Assembly (NCBI GenBank): GCA_035544875.1
Contig: DASZZP010000016.1
Coordinates: forward strand, 1 to 64,000
DNA from: JASLEW01 sp035544875
GTDB lineage: Bacteria; Acidobacteriota; Thermoanaerobaculia; Multivoradales; UBA5704
Length of the DNA stretch: 64,000 nt
Direction: 5' to 3'
Shown here: positions 1-10,675 of the stretch, piece by piece
Numbering within the stretch: the stretch's first letter is position 1
Layout: every line of letters starts with the position of its first letter
Position numbers and translations under genes: made by a program
The notes under the pieces: model-generated
Told to the model about the DNA's origin: nothing
Database searches by the model: none
The model's input: the letters and a program-made list of their open reading frames with translations, nothing else

Positions 1-3000
1 GGATTGAAACCTGAACCAGGTGCTCGGCCTTGAGGGGGCGGGCGTCGCGCCCCGCGCGGGGCGCGTGGATTGAAACAAGTGATCGAAATCGACCTCCTCC
101 TCGGCGTGACTGTCGCGCCCCGCGCGGGGCGCGTGGATTGAAACTCGGTCACCTTCCGCCCGATGGCGATGGCCGCGATGTCGCGCCCCGCGCGGGGCGC
201 GTGGATTGAAACCTCGCGAGCCGTGTCATCGTCGTCGAGGCCCAGCGTCGCGCCCCGCGCGGGGCGCGTGGATTGAAACATCCCGAGCCCTATCACGCGG
301 TCGGTCCCCCCGAGTCGCGCCCCGCGCGGGGCGCGTGGATTGAAACCGACAGATGAGCGCTGCCATAGGAGTGGCGGCCATGTCGCGCCCCGCGCGGGGC
401 GCGTGGATTGAAACTAGTCGCCACTCCCCGACCTCGTCCGGATCGAGGAGTCGCGCCCCGCGCGGGGCGCGTGGATTGAAACCTGCCGCCACTGTCCCGT
501 CCTGGCTGGCCCTACGAGTCGCGCCCCGCGCGGGGCGCGTGGATTGAAACTTGTAGATCTGGACCTGGACGCCGAGCGGCGACGTGTCGCGCCCCGCGCG
601 GGGCGCGTGGATTGAAACTGGTCTACGCCCTTGCCGTGGAAATGGATGGGCTCGTCGCGCCCCGCGCGGGGCGCGTGGATTGAAACTGCGAGAGCGCAAG
701 CGAGGCGATGGAAGTGTGGGTCGCGCCCCGCGCGGGGCGCGTGGATTGAAACCTATCCTCGCTGCGGCACCGGAGGCGATCTGCTGGTCGCGCCCCGCGC
801 GGGGCGCGTGGATTGAAACCCCGTGACACGTTGCTTTTGACCCGCCGCCTTTTCGTCGCGCCCCGCGCGGGGCGCGTGGATTGAAACCAGATGCGGCTGC
901 GGCGGCTCTCGGAGGGAGGGGCGTCGCGCCCCGCGCGGGGCGCGTGGATTGAAACTCGGGGCGCGATAGGTAGGCATGGAGAAAGGTGGTCGCGCCCCGC
1001 GCGGGGCGCGTGGATTGAAACCTTGACGGAGCGAGCGGTGCCGGCGACGACGGGATGGTCGCGCCCCGCGCGGGGCGCGTGGATTGAAACCAGCCAGGCT
1101 AGGCCTGAGGCGACGACGGACATGGTCGCGCCCCGCGCGGGGCGCGTGGATTGAAACTTAGGCTATAGATCGTAAGGTCCAGATCCCCGGGGTCGCGCCC
1201 CGCGCGGGGCGCGTGGATTGAAACAGGGCGCCAACGCCGATCGGCCCTGCGCCGTACTGGTCGCGCCCCGCGCGGGGCGCGTGGATTGAAACCAGACCTT
1301 GGTGACGGGCTCGACAGCCCAATCCCGTCGCGCCCCGCGCGGGGCGCGTGGATTGAAACTCTGCCCGACATGCCATGCGATCATCCATCTTGGTCGCGCC
1401 CCGCGCGGGGCGCGTGGATTGAAACACCGTCCACGGTCCCCTGGTCGGCGAGGGAACGTCGTCGCGCCCCGCGCGGGGCGCGTGGATTGAAACTTTCATG
1501 AACGATCCGCCGCCCCCTCTGCCACCGTCGCGCCCCGCGCGGGGCGCGTGGATTGAAACAACGCGACTGCGGAAAGCTGAGGCAGCACGCCTATGTCGCG
1601 CCCCGCGCGGGGCGCGTGGATTGAAACCAGTCGCTCATCGCGGCCACGGGCGACGCCGTGGAGTCGCGCCCCGCGCGGGGCGCGTGGATTGAAACATGTG
1701 GGGGGGCACCGGCGCGCCGCCGCAGGTGGGGTCGCGCCCCGCGCGGGGCGCGTGGATTGAAACTGCTCCCTTCTCAAGTTTGAGGGCTGAACTGCGCCGT
1801 CGCGCCCCGCGCGGGGCGCGTGGATTGAAACGATCTGGCGGATGGCGTCCGCCAGCTCGCGTGTGCGTCGCGCCCCGCGCGGGGCGCGTGGATTGAAACC
1901 AGCCCAGTGATCAGCTCTGGTACGGTCAAGCGCTGTCGCGCCCCGCGCGGGGCGCGTGGATTGAAACATATCGAGCAGTGTCCACTCCCAGATGCCGTAT
2001 TGTCGCGCCCCGCGCGGGGCGCGTGGATTGAAACCTCCCATATCGGCCCGGTCACGACGAGCCGGTCGGGTCGCGCCCCGCGCGGGGCGCGTGGATTGAA
2101 ACCCGTTCCACGCCAAACAGTGGCTCGGCGACCGCGTCGCGCCCCGCGCGGGGCGCGTGGATTGAAACTCTCGGAAGGTTGGGCGGTCTCGCCTCACGAC
2201 AAGTCGCGCCCCGCGCGGGGCGCGTGGATTGAAACCGGGACGTAGGGCTGCCAAAGGAAGCGGACGGCGGTCGCGCCCCGCGCGGGGCGCGTGGATTGAA
2301 ACCAATCGGAATAGACCGGGACGCCCGGGAAGAACGGGTCGCGCCCCGCGCGGGGCGCGTGGATTGAAACCATGCTTGCAATGACCCGCGACAACCTCAT
2401 CAAGTCGCGTCCCGCGCGGGGCGCGTGGATTGAAACCAGGAGGTCATTGGGCATCGCCTGGCGCTGCGCAGTCGGGCCCCGCGCGGGGCGCGTGGATTGA
2501 AACCGGGTGCGCGCCGGCGTCATGCACGCGCTCGCCGTCGCGCCCCGCGCGGGGCGCGTGGATTGAAACAAGACGCTGGTCAACGAGGCGGCCGGGCCGT
2601 CCGGTCGCGCCCCGCGCGGGGCGCGTGGATTGAAACTTACCCTGCCAACCGTCGAAGACCTTCGGAAGGGTCGCGCCCCGCGCGGGGCGCGTGGATTGAA
2701 ACAGTCCAACGGCGACGGCACTCTCCAGAAAGCTGGGTCGCGCCCCGCGCGGGGCGCGTGGATTGAAACCTTGGTCTGACCTATAACTATGACGTTGGAC
2801 TTGTGTCGCGCCCCGCGCGGGGCGCGCGGATTGAAACAAGGCCGCCGGCGCCGACGCCGTGCGCCGTCTCGCGTCGCGCCCCGCGCGGGGCGCGTGGATT
2901 GAAATTGAATGGTGAGGAGCGGAGCCGGCACGATCCGCGCCAGTCGCGCCCCGCGCGGGGCGCGTGGATTGAAACAGTAGCGTAGGGATCACCAGACAGG

Positions 3001-5982
3001 TCGTCTTAGTCGCGCCCCGCGCGGGGCGCGTGGATTGAAACAAGATGAGCAAGCGGGTCGGCGGCCAGGTGGTGATGTCGCGCCCCGCGCGGGGCGCGTG
3101 GATTGAAACTGGGTGCTACGATTTGGTGCGCTCATCGGGACTCGGTCGCGCCCCGCGCGGGGCGCGTGGATTGAAACAGCGGGAGCCAGATCTTCCGGCA
3201 AGCAGCTTCGCGTCGCGCCCCGCGCGGGGCGCGTGGATTGAAACAAGCCGTCGCAGGCGAAGAAGTCCGGTCCGCCGTGGTCGCGCCCCGCGCGGGGCGC
3301 GTGGATTGAAACATGAGCACCCAGCACCGGCCATCCGTGGCCGCCATGTCGCGTCCCGCGCGGGGCGCGTGGATTGAAACGATCACTTGCGGTTGAGACG
3401 CCACGGGCTCGCTCGTCGCGCCCCGCGCGGGGCGCGTGGATTGAAACCAGTATGATCGCGGCGACACCCTGGTGCTCGAGGTCGCGCCCCGCGCGGGGCG
3501 CGTGGATTGAAACTCCGGCCGCGGCTCCTTGAGCTGCTCGGCACAGCGTCGCGCCCCGCGCGGGGCGCGTGGATTGAAACTCGCCAGCGTTGGCGGTCGC
3601 CTGCAACAGCTCGGTCGCGCCCCGCGCGGGGCGCGTGGATTGAAACTCGGGCGCCGAGGTCGCGTCGCCGGAGACGAAGTGTCGCGCCCCGCGCGGGGCG
3701 CGTGGATTGAAACATCAGCCAGGCAGTGAGGATCTGCCGGTAGGCCTCGTCGCGCCCCGCGCGGGGCGCGTGGATTGAAACCCGATCCGCTTGGCGCATC
3801 CCGAGGTGCTCTCGGCGTCGCGCCCCGCGCGGGGCGCGTGGATTGAAACGTACTGCGTGCAGTCGAAGGCGCGGCGAAATGGAGTCGCGCCCCGCGCGGG
3901 GCGCGTGGATTGAAACGCCTACTGGGTCGCCAGGGCGGCATTGGGTGGGGTGGTCGCGCCCCGCGCGGGGCGCGTGGATTGAAACGCGGGCAGGAAGCCT
4001 TCGTCGCCGAGGCTGCCCAGCGTCGCGCCCCGCGCGGGGCGCGTGGATTGAAACAAGGCGGCGGCGACCGAGATCGTGAGCCAGGAGGTGTCGCGCCCCG
4101 CGCGGGGCGCGTGGATTGAAACGAGATCACCGAGGGGGCACCATGAGCAAGAAGTCGGTCGCGCCCCGCGCGGGGCGCGTGGATTGAAACACGAAATGCG
4201 AGTGGATCGTATAGGCGCCGAGGGGTCGCGCCCCGCGCGGGGCGCGTGGATTGAAACTGGTTTCCGAAGCGTAGTCTGCCGTCGCCAGCGGTCGCGCCCC
4301 GCGCGGGGCGCGTGGATTGAAACCGGCCGGCCGCGGGGCGCTGGACACGGCCTGGCGGTCGCGCCCCGCGCGGGGCGCGTGGATTGAAACCTCCTTCTCT
4401 TCATTGGAGTTGGCGCCCCTCACGTCGCGCCCCGCGCGGGGCGCGTGGATTGAAACAACACGTCGACGCCCGCCGGTCCCTTGTACATCGGCGTCGCGCC
4501 CCGCGCGGGGCGCGTGGATTGAAACTCGTCGGAGTTGAGGTAGACCTCGACACGGTTCACGTCGCGCCCCGCGCGGGGCGCGTGGATTGAAACCTGACGA
4601 ACATCGAGAAGATCACGGGCGGTATGCTGTCGCGCCCCGCGCGGGGCGCGTGGATTGAAACACTTTCGCGGCCTTCTGCCACGCCTTGACGGCCGTCGCG
4701 CCCCGCGCGGGGCGCGTGGATTGAAACTCAGCCAACAAAGATCGGCGACGACGTGCTGTCGTCGCGCCCCGCGCGGGGCGCGTGGATTGAAACCGACGAC
4801 GGCGCTGATCCTGATGTACGGCGACGGTCGCGCCCCGCGCGGGGCGCGTGGATTGAAACAAGGGCGCAGCAATGTCTACAGCAAGGCGTTCTCGTCGCGC
4901 CCCGCGCGGGGCGCGTGGATTGAAACCCCTTGCCCTCGCTCAACGATAACTCCAGCGCCGAGTCGCGCCCCGCGCGGGGCGCGTGGATTGAAACCAGCCG
5001 GGGAGCGTTTCGGACCTCCAGGACTGGACGTCGCGCCCCGCGCGGGGCGCGTGGATTGAAACCTCTCGGCTCTTGTGCTGCGCAATGGCGACGTCGTCGC
5101 GCCCCGCGCGGGGCGCGTGGATTGAAACTCAACGAGAGGAGGTGATGGCCGCCGGCTAACACAGTCGCGCCCCGCGCGGGGCGCGTGGATTGAAACTTCG
5201 TGTTGCGGCTCCAGGCCGTCATCAACGGCGTGGTCGCGCCCCGCGCGGGGCGCGTGGATTGAAACTACGTGGGCCATGCCAGAGGCGCGACCGACGAGCG
5301 TCGCGCCCCGCGCGGGGCGCGTGGATTGAAACACACTCCACATACGGTTCGCTCGCCCAACAGGCGCGTGGATTGAAACATCGGGTGCCTCTGCCCGGCG
5401 TGGGTGAAGCCGACGTCGCGCCCCGCGCGGGGCGCGTGGATTGAAACCCGGACTTCGACTAGATGACTCACGGGCTCGGCCGTCGCGCCCCGCGCGGGGC
5501 GCGTGGATTGAAACCAGCCGCGACCCGCTGCGCTTCGGCGACCTGGCCGTCGCGCCCCGCGCGGGGCGCGTGGATTGAAACAGGGCGTTGGCGGCAGCTG
5601 GTATCGTAGTTCAGGTCGCGCCCCGCGCGGGGCGCGTGGATTGAAACCGGACGGAGGGCTGCCGGGTGGCGGCGGAGGCGGGTCGCGCCCCGCGCGGCGC
5701 GCGTGGATTGAAACTCTTGGCACGCGCCTATCGCGCGAGATGTCGCCCGTCGCGCCCCGCGCGGGGCGCGTGGATTGAAACAACCTGCAGAACGTCGGCG
5801 CGATGGTCTTCGCCGAGTCGCGCCCCGCGCGGGGCGCGTGGATTGAAACCTGGTCATCACCGTGAGCGGCACCCGGTACGCCTGTCGCGCCCCGCGCGGG
5901 GCGCGTGGATTGAAACTTGATCAGTTGAGCGACGATCTCGTCGATCCTCGTCGGGCTCCGCGCGGGGCGCGTGGCGAGTATC
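1..5982 (+). CRISPR. Type I-C-family CRISPR array, 90 repeats / 89 spacers, open at left edge
   Basis: The repeat is 33 bp, beginning GTCGCGCCCC and ending GGATTGAAAC. Its middle is a perfect 20-nt palindrome, CGCGCCCCGCGCGGGGCGCG, and the ATTGAAAC end is the crRNA 5' handle typical of type I-C (Dvulg) repeats. I count 90 copies: a partial one at 1-10, 88 internal copies and a decayed terminal one at 5950-5982. Repeat-to-repeat period is 66-70, so spacers are 33-37 bp and all look different. Most repeats are identical; single changes occur in the copies ending at 2436, 2503, 2837, 2905, 3380 and 5714, and the copy ending at 5379 is truncated. Decay at the right end and the handle orientation put the leader and cas genes to the left, outside the window. 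Open reading frames across the array on either strand are repeat artefacts. Confidence 0.98.
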
Positions 5983-6068
5983 TGATCACCCGCCACAGCG
6001 GCGTCCGGCTGCGCTCCGGCCGCACCTACAACGAGAAGCTGAAGGACCTGGCAGCAAATCCGTTCTGA
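5977..6068 (+). pseudogene. Coding-like remnant after the array
   Basis: Directly after the decayed last repeat there is an open stretch ending in TGA at 6066-6068 that reads EYLITRHSGVRLRSG and then a basic/acidic tail ending LAANPF. It looks like the last ~30 codons of a real protein, with no start of its own. I do not recognise the family. It may be the 3' end of a gene into which the array grew or was inserted, or chance. The remaining bases to 6133 hold a GC-rich palindromic stretch (about 6086-6106) but no clear terminator. Confidence 0.3.
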
Positions 6069-6133
6069 TCTGATCACAGCGGCCGGGCCCCCCCGGGGCC
6101 AATTCAATTGGAACCGCCCGGTCCTTACCCAGA

Positions 6134-6892
6134 CTAGAAGCGGTACGAGACGCCGAGCGCCAGAACGGGGTAGTAGCGGTAGCGGTCGATCTTGCTCTCG
6201 ATCCGGGCTGCCTCGCGCGCCAGCTCGGCGTCGAGAATGCTGCGCAGCGCGGGGTTGGCGAGCGGGCTGCCGGCCGGCAGCAGCGCCGTCAGGCTGACGC
6301 GCGGCCGGCCCTGGAAGATCACGCCGAGGTCGAGGAAGCCGCCGAAGCCGCCACCGGCAGCCGGCCGCGAGCCCCACCCCAGGCCGGCGTAGGGAGCGAG
6401 CGAGTTGAAGTCCACCTTGCCGTGCAGCGTACCGACCAGCGCGACCGGCACCGCGATCCCGCCGATGTTGTAGAAGCCGGAGGCGGGCGGGATGCTGTCG
6501 CCCTCGACTTTCGTTCCGTCATAGGCCGCTCCGGCGGTCAGCCGGAAAGCCCCTCCCCCGGGGTGCCAGTCGAGCAGCGCCGTCCCCGTCCTCAGAGTGG
6601 CACGAGCGTCGTAGCGGTTGCCGCCCGCGGCCTCGCCGCGGCGCGAAAGGCTGAAGCCGTTGCCCCCCAGCCGCACCGCCAGCTGGGCGGCGACCGGCAG
6701 CGTGACCTCGGCCCCGATGCCGAGCGTTCCCGCCTTGAGCGAAACCCCCACCCCGCCCGTCTGGCTCCATCCCGGCGCCGCCGCGCCCAGCAGCAACGCG
6801 CCGCCGAGCACCAGCGCCGCCCCGATCGGCCCTCCATGCAGCCTGCCCCAGCCGCGTGCCAACTCTGGTTCCCATCTCTTCAGCTCGCGCAT
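6134..6892 (-). CDS. Putative outer-membrane beta-barrel protein
   Basis: The 252-aa product starts at MRELKRW and has an N-terminal hydrophobic segment (IGAALVLGGALLLGAAAPGWS) consistent with a signal peptide ending near the SQTGG sequence. The rest is made of short alternating hydrophobic/polar strands rich in Gly and aromatic residues, and it ends in ...LGVSYRF, a terminal aromatic of the kind recognised by the Bam machinery. Exported location and barrel fold are inferred from these features; the specific function is unknown. An in-frame GTG 69 bp upstream (6961) would add a very basic extension and looks less likely. It is transcribed towards the CRISPR array and away from the dioxygenase gene, with a ~220-bp divergent gap (6893-7115) in which I see no convincing promoter. 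Confidence 0.6.
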   Translation of the reverse strand: MRELKRWEPELARGWGRLHGGPIGAALVLGGALLLGAAAPGWSQTGGVGVSLKAGTLGIGAEVTLPVAAQLAVRLGGNGFSLSRRGEAAGGNRYDARATLRTGTALLDWHPGGGAFRLTAGAAYDGTKVEGDSIPPASGFYNIGGIAVPVALVGTLHGKVDFNSLAPYAGLGWGSRPAAGGGFGGFLDLGVIFQGRPRVSLTALLPAGSPLANPALRSILDAELAREAARIESKIDRYRYYPVLALGVSYRF

Positions 6893-7115
6893 CTCTGCAC
6901 CCGTTCTGCCTCGTCTGCCGCGCCCGGCGCCATGCCGCCGCGGCTTCACCTTTCCGGCCACCTGCGACGACGATCAGACAGCAAGAAGCGCACCAGTAGG
7001 GCGAAACGCGGTGAAGATCCTGGGGTCGGCTGCCAGGGCGGTATCCTCTGGTCGTGGCCGCACGTGGGGTGTAAGACGCGCGGCATCCCTGAGGGCTGTC
7101 CGGTTGAGCCCCGTG

Positions 7116-7853
7116 ATGAACACCCTTGAACCAGCCATCGATCGCCAGGGCTTCGCCATCCTAGCGGGGCTTCTCAGTGCCAACCGGGTCGCTCGTCTGG
7201 TGGCGGACCTCGCCCAGGCGCTGCCGCACGCGGGCAGCTCGGTGCTCCGGAGCCGCGGCCATTTGTATGGCGTCCGCAACCTGATCGACGTTTGGCCTCC
7301 CGCACTCACGGTTGCCCATGAGTCGGCCCTGTGCGAGGCCGTCGGCGCGGTGCTGGGGAGAGGTTTCGGTCTTGTGCGCTCGATCTTCTTCGACAAGCCG
7401 CCCGGGAGGACGTGGTCGCTCCCCTGGCATCGGGACCTGACCATCGCCGTGCGGGAACTGGAGGGCGCAGATGAAGACTTCCGACGGCCGACGGTCAAGG
7501 CGGGCATTCCGCACGTCGAGGCGCCAGCGTGGCTCCTGAGGGAGATGCTCACCGCTCGCGTTGCGCTCGATGATGTTGTTGACGAGAACGGACCCCTGCT
7601 GGTGATTCCTGGCTCGCATGAGGATGCCCGCATCGAAGACCTGCCTTGCGCAACGGACCTTTCGGAAAGAGCCCATCCCATCCACCTCCGGGCCGGCGAT
7701 GTCCTTCTCATCCGCCCGTTGCTGGTGCATCGATCCGCTCCGTCTCGGCCTGGCACGAGCCGTCACCGCCGCACCCTCCACTTCGAGTTCGCTCCTGCGG
7801 TGGCCCTTCCTGGGGGGGTCGAGTGGCATCGGTTCCTCTGCATGACACCTTGA
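7116..7853 (+). CDS. Phytanoyl-CoA dioxygenase (PhyH) family protein
   Basis: The 245-aa product fits the PhyH family of Fe(II)/2-oxoglutarate oxygenases. The metal-binding HxD motif is in LPWHRDLTI (H105, D107), the distal histidine is probably H205 in PLLVHRSAPS, and an Arg after it (SRHRRT) could bind the 2-oxoglutarate carboxylate. PGSH at 165-168 is another family hallmark. ATG at 7116 was chosen because the preceding frame is low-quality, antisense-like sequence and homologous proteins begin a few residues before the first conserved strand; the ribosome site is weak. The substrate cannot be told from sequence; PhyH proteins hydroxylate fatty acyl-CoAs, amino acids or secondary-metabolite intermediates. 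It stands alone between a divergent barrel gene and gnd. The 267-bp gap that follows (7854-8120) shows nothing recognisable. Confidence 0.8.
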   Translation: MNTLEPAIDRQGFAILAGLLSANRVARLVADLAQALPHAGSSVLRSRGHLYGVRNLIDVWPPALTVAHESALCEAVGAVLGRGFGLVRSIFFDKPPGRTWSLPWHRDLTIAVRELEGADEDFRRPTVKAGIPHVEAPAWLLREMLTARVALDDVVDENGPLLVIPGSHEDARIEDLPCATDLSERAHPIHLRAGDVLLIRPLLVHRSAPSRPGTSRHRRTLHFEFAPAVALPGGVEWHRFLCMTP

Positions 7854-8120
7854 AGATCACGATCCCCTGCGTCGTCTCTCATGGCGACTATTCTCTGCGA
7901 CCTCACGTTCGCCGCTCTTTTCTTTCGTCCGAGGGCTTCGATGCCGGCGCCAAATCCGCACTACCGCCGCCCCCGTATCTCCCACGGCCGCAGCGCCGGG
8001 CGCCGTCGAGAGCAGAGGTAGTAGACTGCCGGCGCTGCGCGCGGCCGTTCTGCAGTGTGCGGGCGTGCGAACGCGCCGCGGTTGGCTCCCCGCCGCGGGA
8101 GCCGGAAAGGTACCGAGAAG

Positions 8121-9104
8121 ATGCAGATCGCGATGATCGGGCTGGGCCGGATGGGGGCCAACATGGTGCGGCGCCTGCTCCGGGGAGGGCATCAGTGCGT
8201 TGTGTTCGATCGCAATCCGGACCAGGTGCGGGAGCTCGCCCGCGAAGGGGCGGCCGGCGCCGAATCGCTGCCCGACCTGATCGGCAAGCTCGAGCCGCCG
8301 CGCACCGTCTGGCTGATGCTGCCGGCCGGCGAGATCACCGAAGCGACGGTGCACGAGGTGGCGGGACGCCTCGCGGCCGGCGACGCGGTGATCGACGGCG
8401 GCAACTCCTACTTCAAGGACGACGTGCGCCGCGCCGCGCAGCTCGCCGCCCAGGGCGTGCACTACCTGGATGCCGGCACCAGCGGCGGCATCTGGGGGCT
8501 CGAGCGCGGCTATTGCCTGATGATCGGCGGCCACCGCGAGAGTGTCGCCCGGCTCGATCCGATCTGGCGCACCCTCGCCCCGGGACAGGGCGACGTCGCG
8601 CCCTCGCCCGGCCGCGAGGGCAAGGGCGGCACCGCGTCGCTGGGATTCCTGCACTGCGGTCCGGCCGGCTCCGGCCACTTCGTCAAGATGATCCACAACG
8701 GCATCGAGTACGGCCTCATGCAGGCCTTCGCCGAGGGCTTCGACATCATGCGCAACGCGGCCTCGCCGGAGCTGCCGGAGGAACAGCGCTTCGCGCTCGA
8801 CCTGGCCGACATCGCCGAGCTCTGGCGGCGCGGCAGCGTCGTCTCCTCGTGGCTGCTCGACCTCTCGGCGATGGCGCTGGCCGAGAGCCCCGACCTCGCC
8901 GAGTACTCGGGATTCGTGCACGATTCCGGCGAGGGGCGGTGGACGATCAGCGCGGCGCTCGAGGAGGCGGTGCCGGCTGAAGTGCTGGCGGCGTCGCTCT
9001 TCGCCCGCTTCCGCTCGCGCCAGGAGCACACCTTTGGCGAGAAGATGCTCTCGGCGATGCGCAAGAAGTTCGGCGGCCATCTCGAGCGCCCGGCGGGGGG
9101 TTGA
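8121..9104 (+). CDS. gnd: 6-phosphogluconate dehydrogenase, decarboxylating (short GndA/YqeC-type)
   Basis: Oxidises 6-phosphogluconate to ribulose-5-phosphate and CO2 with NAD(P)+ in the oxidative pentose phosphate pathway. The 327-aa chain has the Rossmann motif GLGRMG at 7-12 and the active-site block GHFVKMIHNGIEYGLMQ, with K189, N193 and E196 as probable catalytic and substrate residues. At ~327 aa it belongs to the short subfamily (about 300 aa) rather than the ~470-aa dimeric form; short enzymes often prefer NAD+, but the cofactor is not proven here. ATG 8121 starts exactly at the conserved MQIAMIGLGRMG; an upstream alternative start would add a non-conserved leader. It is the first gene of the gnd-zwf-pgl operon. 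Confidence 0.95.
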   Translation: MQIAMIGLGRMGANMVRRLLRGGHQCVVFDRNPDQVRELAREGAAGAESLPDLIGKLEPPRTVWLMLPAGEITEATVHEVAGRLAAGDAVIDGGNSYFKDDVRRAAQLAAQGVHYLDAGTSGGIWGLERGYCLMIGGHRESVARLDPIWRTLAPGQGDVAPSPGREGKGGTASLGFLHCGPAGSGHFVKMIHNGIEYGLMQAFAEGFDIMRNAASPELPEEQRFALDLADIAELWRRGSVVSSWLLDLSAMALAESPDLAEYSGFVHDSGEGRWTISAALEEAVPAEVLAASLFARFRSRQEHTFGEKMLSAMRKKFGGHLERPAGG

Positions 9105-9145
9105 GCGGTCGCGGCGCGCTGACGACCGCAGAGGAAAGAGGAGCC

Positions 9146-10675
9146 ATGCCATCGACAGCTGAGAAAGAGGCGCAGCCGGCCGAGACCCGCGAACCGGCGC
9201 CGCCATGCGTGCTGGTGATCTTCGGCGCCTCCGGCGACCTCGCCAAGCGCAAGCTGATCCCGGCGCTCTACAACCTGGCGGCCGGCAGCTTCCTGCCCGA
9301 GGAGTTCGCGGTGGTGGGTGTCAGCCGCTCGGAGATGGACGACGAAGAGTTCCAGCGCAAGATGAGCGAAGACCTGCACCGGTTCGAGACCGGCCCGGTC
9401 GAGCCGGAGCGGGTCAAGTGGCTGCGCAGCCGTCTCTCCTACATTGCCGGCGACCTCGACGATCCGAAGTTCTACGACAAGCTGCGCGGCCTACTCGCCG
9501 AGGTCGACCAGAAATGGAGCACCCGCGGCTCGTACCTGTTCTATCTCGCCGTCCCGCCGAGCCAGTTCGCCCCGGTGATCCGCCGCCTGGGTGCCGGCGG
9601 GCTGACCCGCGAGCAGGCCGGCAGCTGGCGGCGGGTGGTCATCGAGAAGCCGTTCGGTCACGACCTCGACAGCGCGCGGCAGCTCAACCGCGACATTCGC
9701 GAGGTGCTCGAGGAGCAACAGATCTACCGCATCGATCACTATCTCGGCAAGGAGACGGTGCAGAACATCCTGGCCTTCCGCTTCGCCAACGGCATCTTCG
9801 AGCCGATCTGGAACCGCCGCTACATCGACCACGTCCAGATCACGGTCGCCGAGACCGTGGGGGTGGAGTCGCGGGGCCATTACTACGAGGAGGCGGGAGC
9901 GCTGCGCGACATGGTACAGAACCACATGTTCCAGCTACTGGCGCTCACCGCCATGGAGCCGCCGATCTCGTTCGCCCCCGAGGTGGTGCGCGACGAGCGG
10001 GTGAAGATCCTGCGCGCCCTGCGCCCGCTGACCCCCGAGGAGGTGCTGCGCGTGACGGTGCGCGGCCAGTACGGGGAGGGCCAGGTCGACGGCCGCCCGG
10101 TGCCTGCCTATCGCGGCGAACCCAACGTCAACCCCGCCTCGCCGGTCGAGACCTTCGTTGCCCTCAAGCTCTACGTCGACAACTGGCGCTGGGCCGACGT
10201 GCCGTTCTATCTGCGCACCGGCAAACGGCTGCCGCGGCGGGTGACCGAGGTCGTCATCCAGTTCAAGCGCGCGCCATTCATCATGTTCCGCGACACGCCG
10301 GTCGAGAAGCTGGAGCCCAACGTGCTCGTCCTCCAGATCCAGCCCGACGAAGGGATCTCGTTGCGCTTCGAGGGCAAGGTGCCAGGCCCCGCGATGCGCC
10401 TCGGCAACGTCAAGATGCAATTCCAGTACGCCGACTACTTCGGCAGCACGCCGGAGACCGGCTATGAGACGCTGCTTTACGATTGCATGACGGGCGACTC
10501 GACGCTGTTCCAGAGGAGCGACCTGGTCGAGGTGGGCTGGGACGCCGTGATGCCGATCCTCGACGTCTGGAAGGCGCTCGCGCCGCGCAACTTCCCCAAC
10601 TATGGCGCCAACACCTGGGGGCCCAAGGCCGCCGACGATCTGATCCAGCAGGACGGCCGTCGGTGGAAGAGCTGA
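9146..10675 (+). CDS. zwf: Glucose-6-phosphate 1-dehydrogenase
   Basis: Catalyses oxidation of glucose-6-phosphate to 6-phosphogluconolactone, the entry step of the oxidative pentose phosphate pathway. The 509-aa length is normal. The nucleotide-binding signature GASGDLAKRK lies at 27-36 and the active-site signature RIDHYLGKE at 195-203 (catalytic His198, K202). The ATG at 9146 is preceded by a good ribosome site (AAAGAGGAG); an in-frame GTG at 9101 would overlap gnd by 4 bases but adds a non-conserved leader. The stop overlaps the pgl start by 13 bases, indicating translational coupling within gnd-zwf-pgl. Confidence 0.97.
   Translation: MPSTAEKEAQPAETREPAPPCVLVIFGASGDLAKRKLIPALYNLAAGSFLPEEFAVVGVSRSEMDDEEFQRKMSEDLHRFETGPVEPERVKWLRSRLSYIAGDLDDPKFYDKLRGLLAEVDQKWSTRGSYLFYLAVPPSQFAPVIRRLGAGGLTREQAGSWRRVVIEKPFGHDLDSARQLNRDIREVLEEQQIYRIDHYLGKETVQNILAFRFANGIFEPIWNRRYIDHVQITVAETVGVESRGHYYEEAGALRDMVQNHMFQLLALTAMEPPISFAPEVVRDERVKILRALRPLTPEEVLRVTVRGQYGEGQVDGRPVPAYRGEPNVNPASPVETFVALKLYVDNWRWADVPFYLRTGKRLPRRVTEVVIQFKRAPFIMFRDTPVEKLEPNVLVLQIQPDEGISLRFEGKVPGPAMRLGNVKMQFQYADYFGSTPETGYETLLYDCMTGDSTLFQRSDLVEVGWDAVMPILDVWKALAPRNFPNYGANTWGPKAADDLIQQDGRRWKS

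Noticed and set aside
226..5920. Many 60-370-codon open frames across the array on both strands, rich in RAPRGARGLK or SIHAPRAGRD
   Set aside because: They are translations of the CRISPR repeat in different frames; identity follows the 66-70-bp period.
5983..6133. CRISPR leader or cas promoter at the right end
   Set aside because: Terminal repeat decay and the handle orientation show this is the trailer end.
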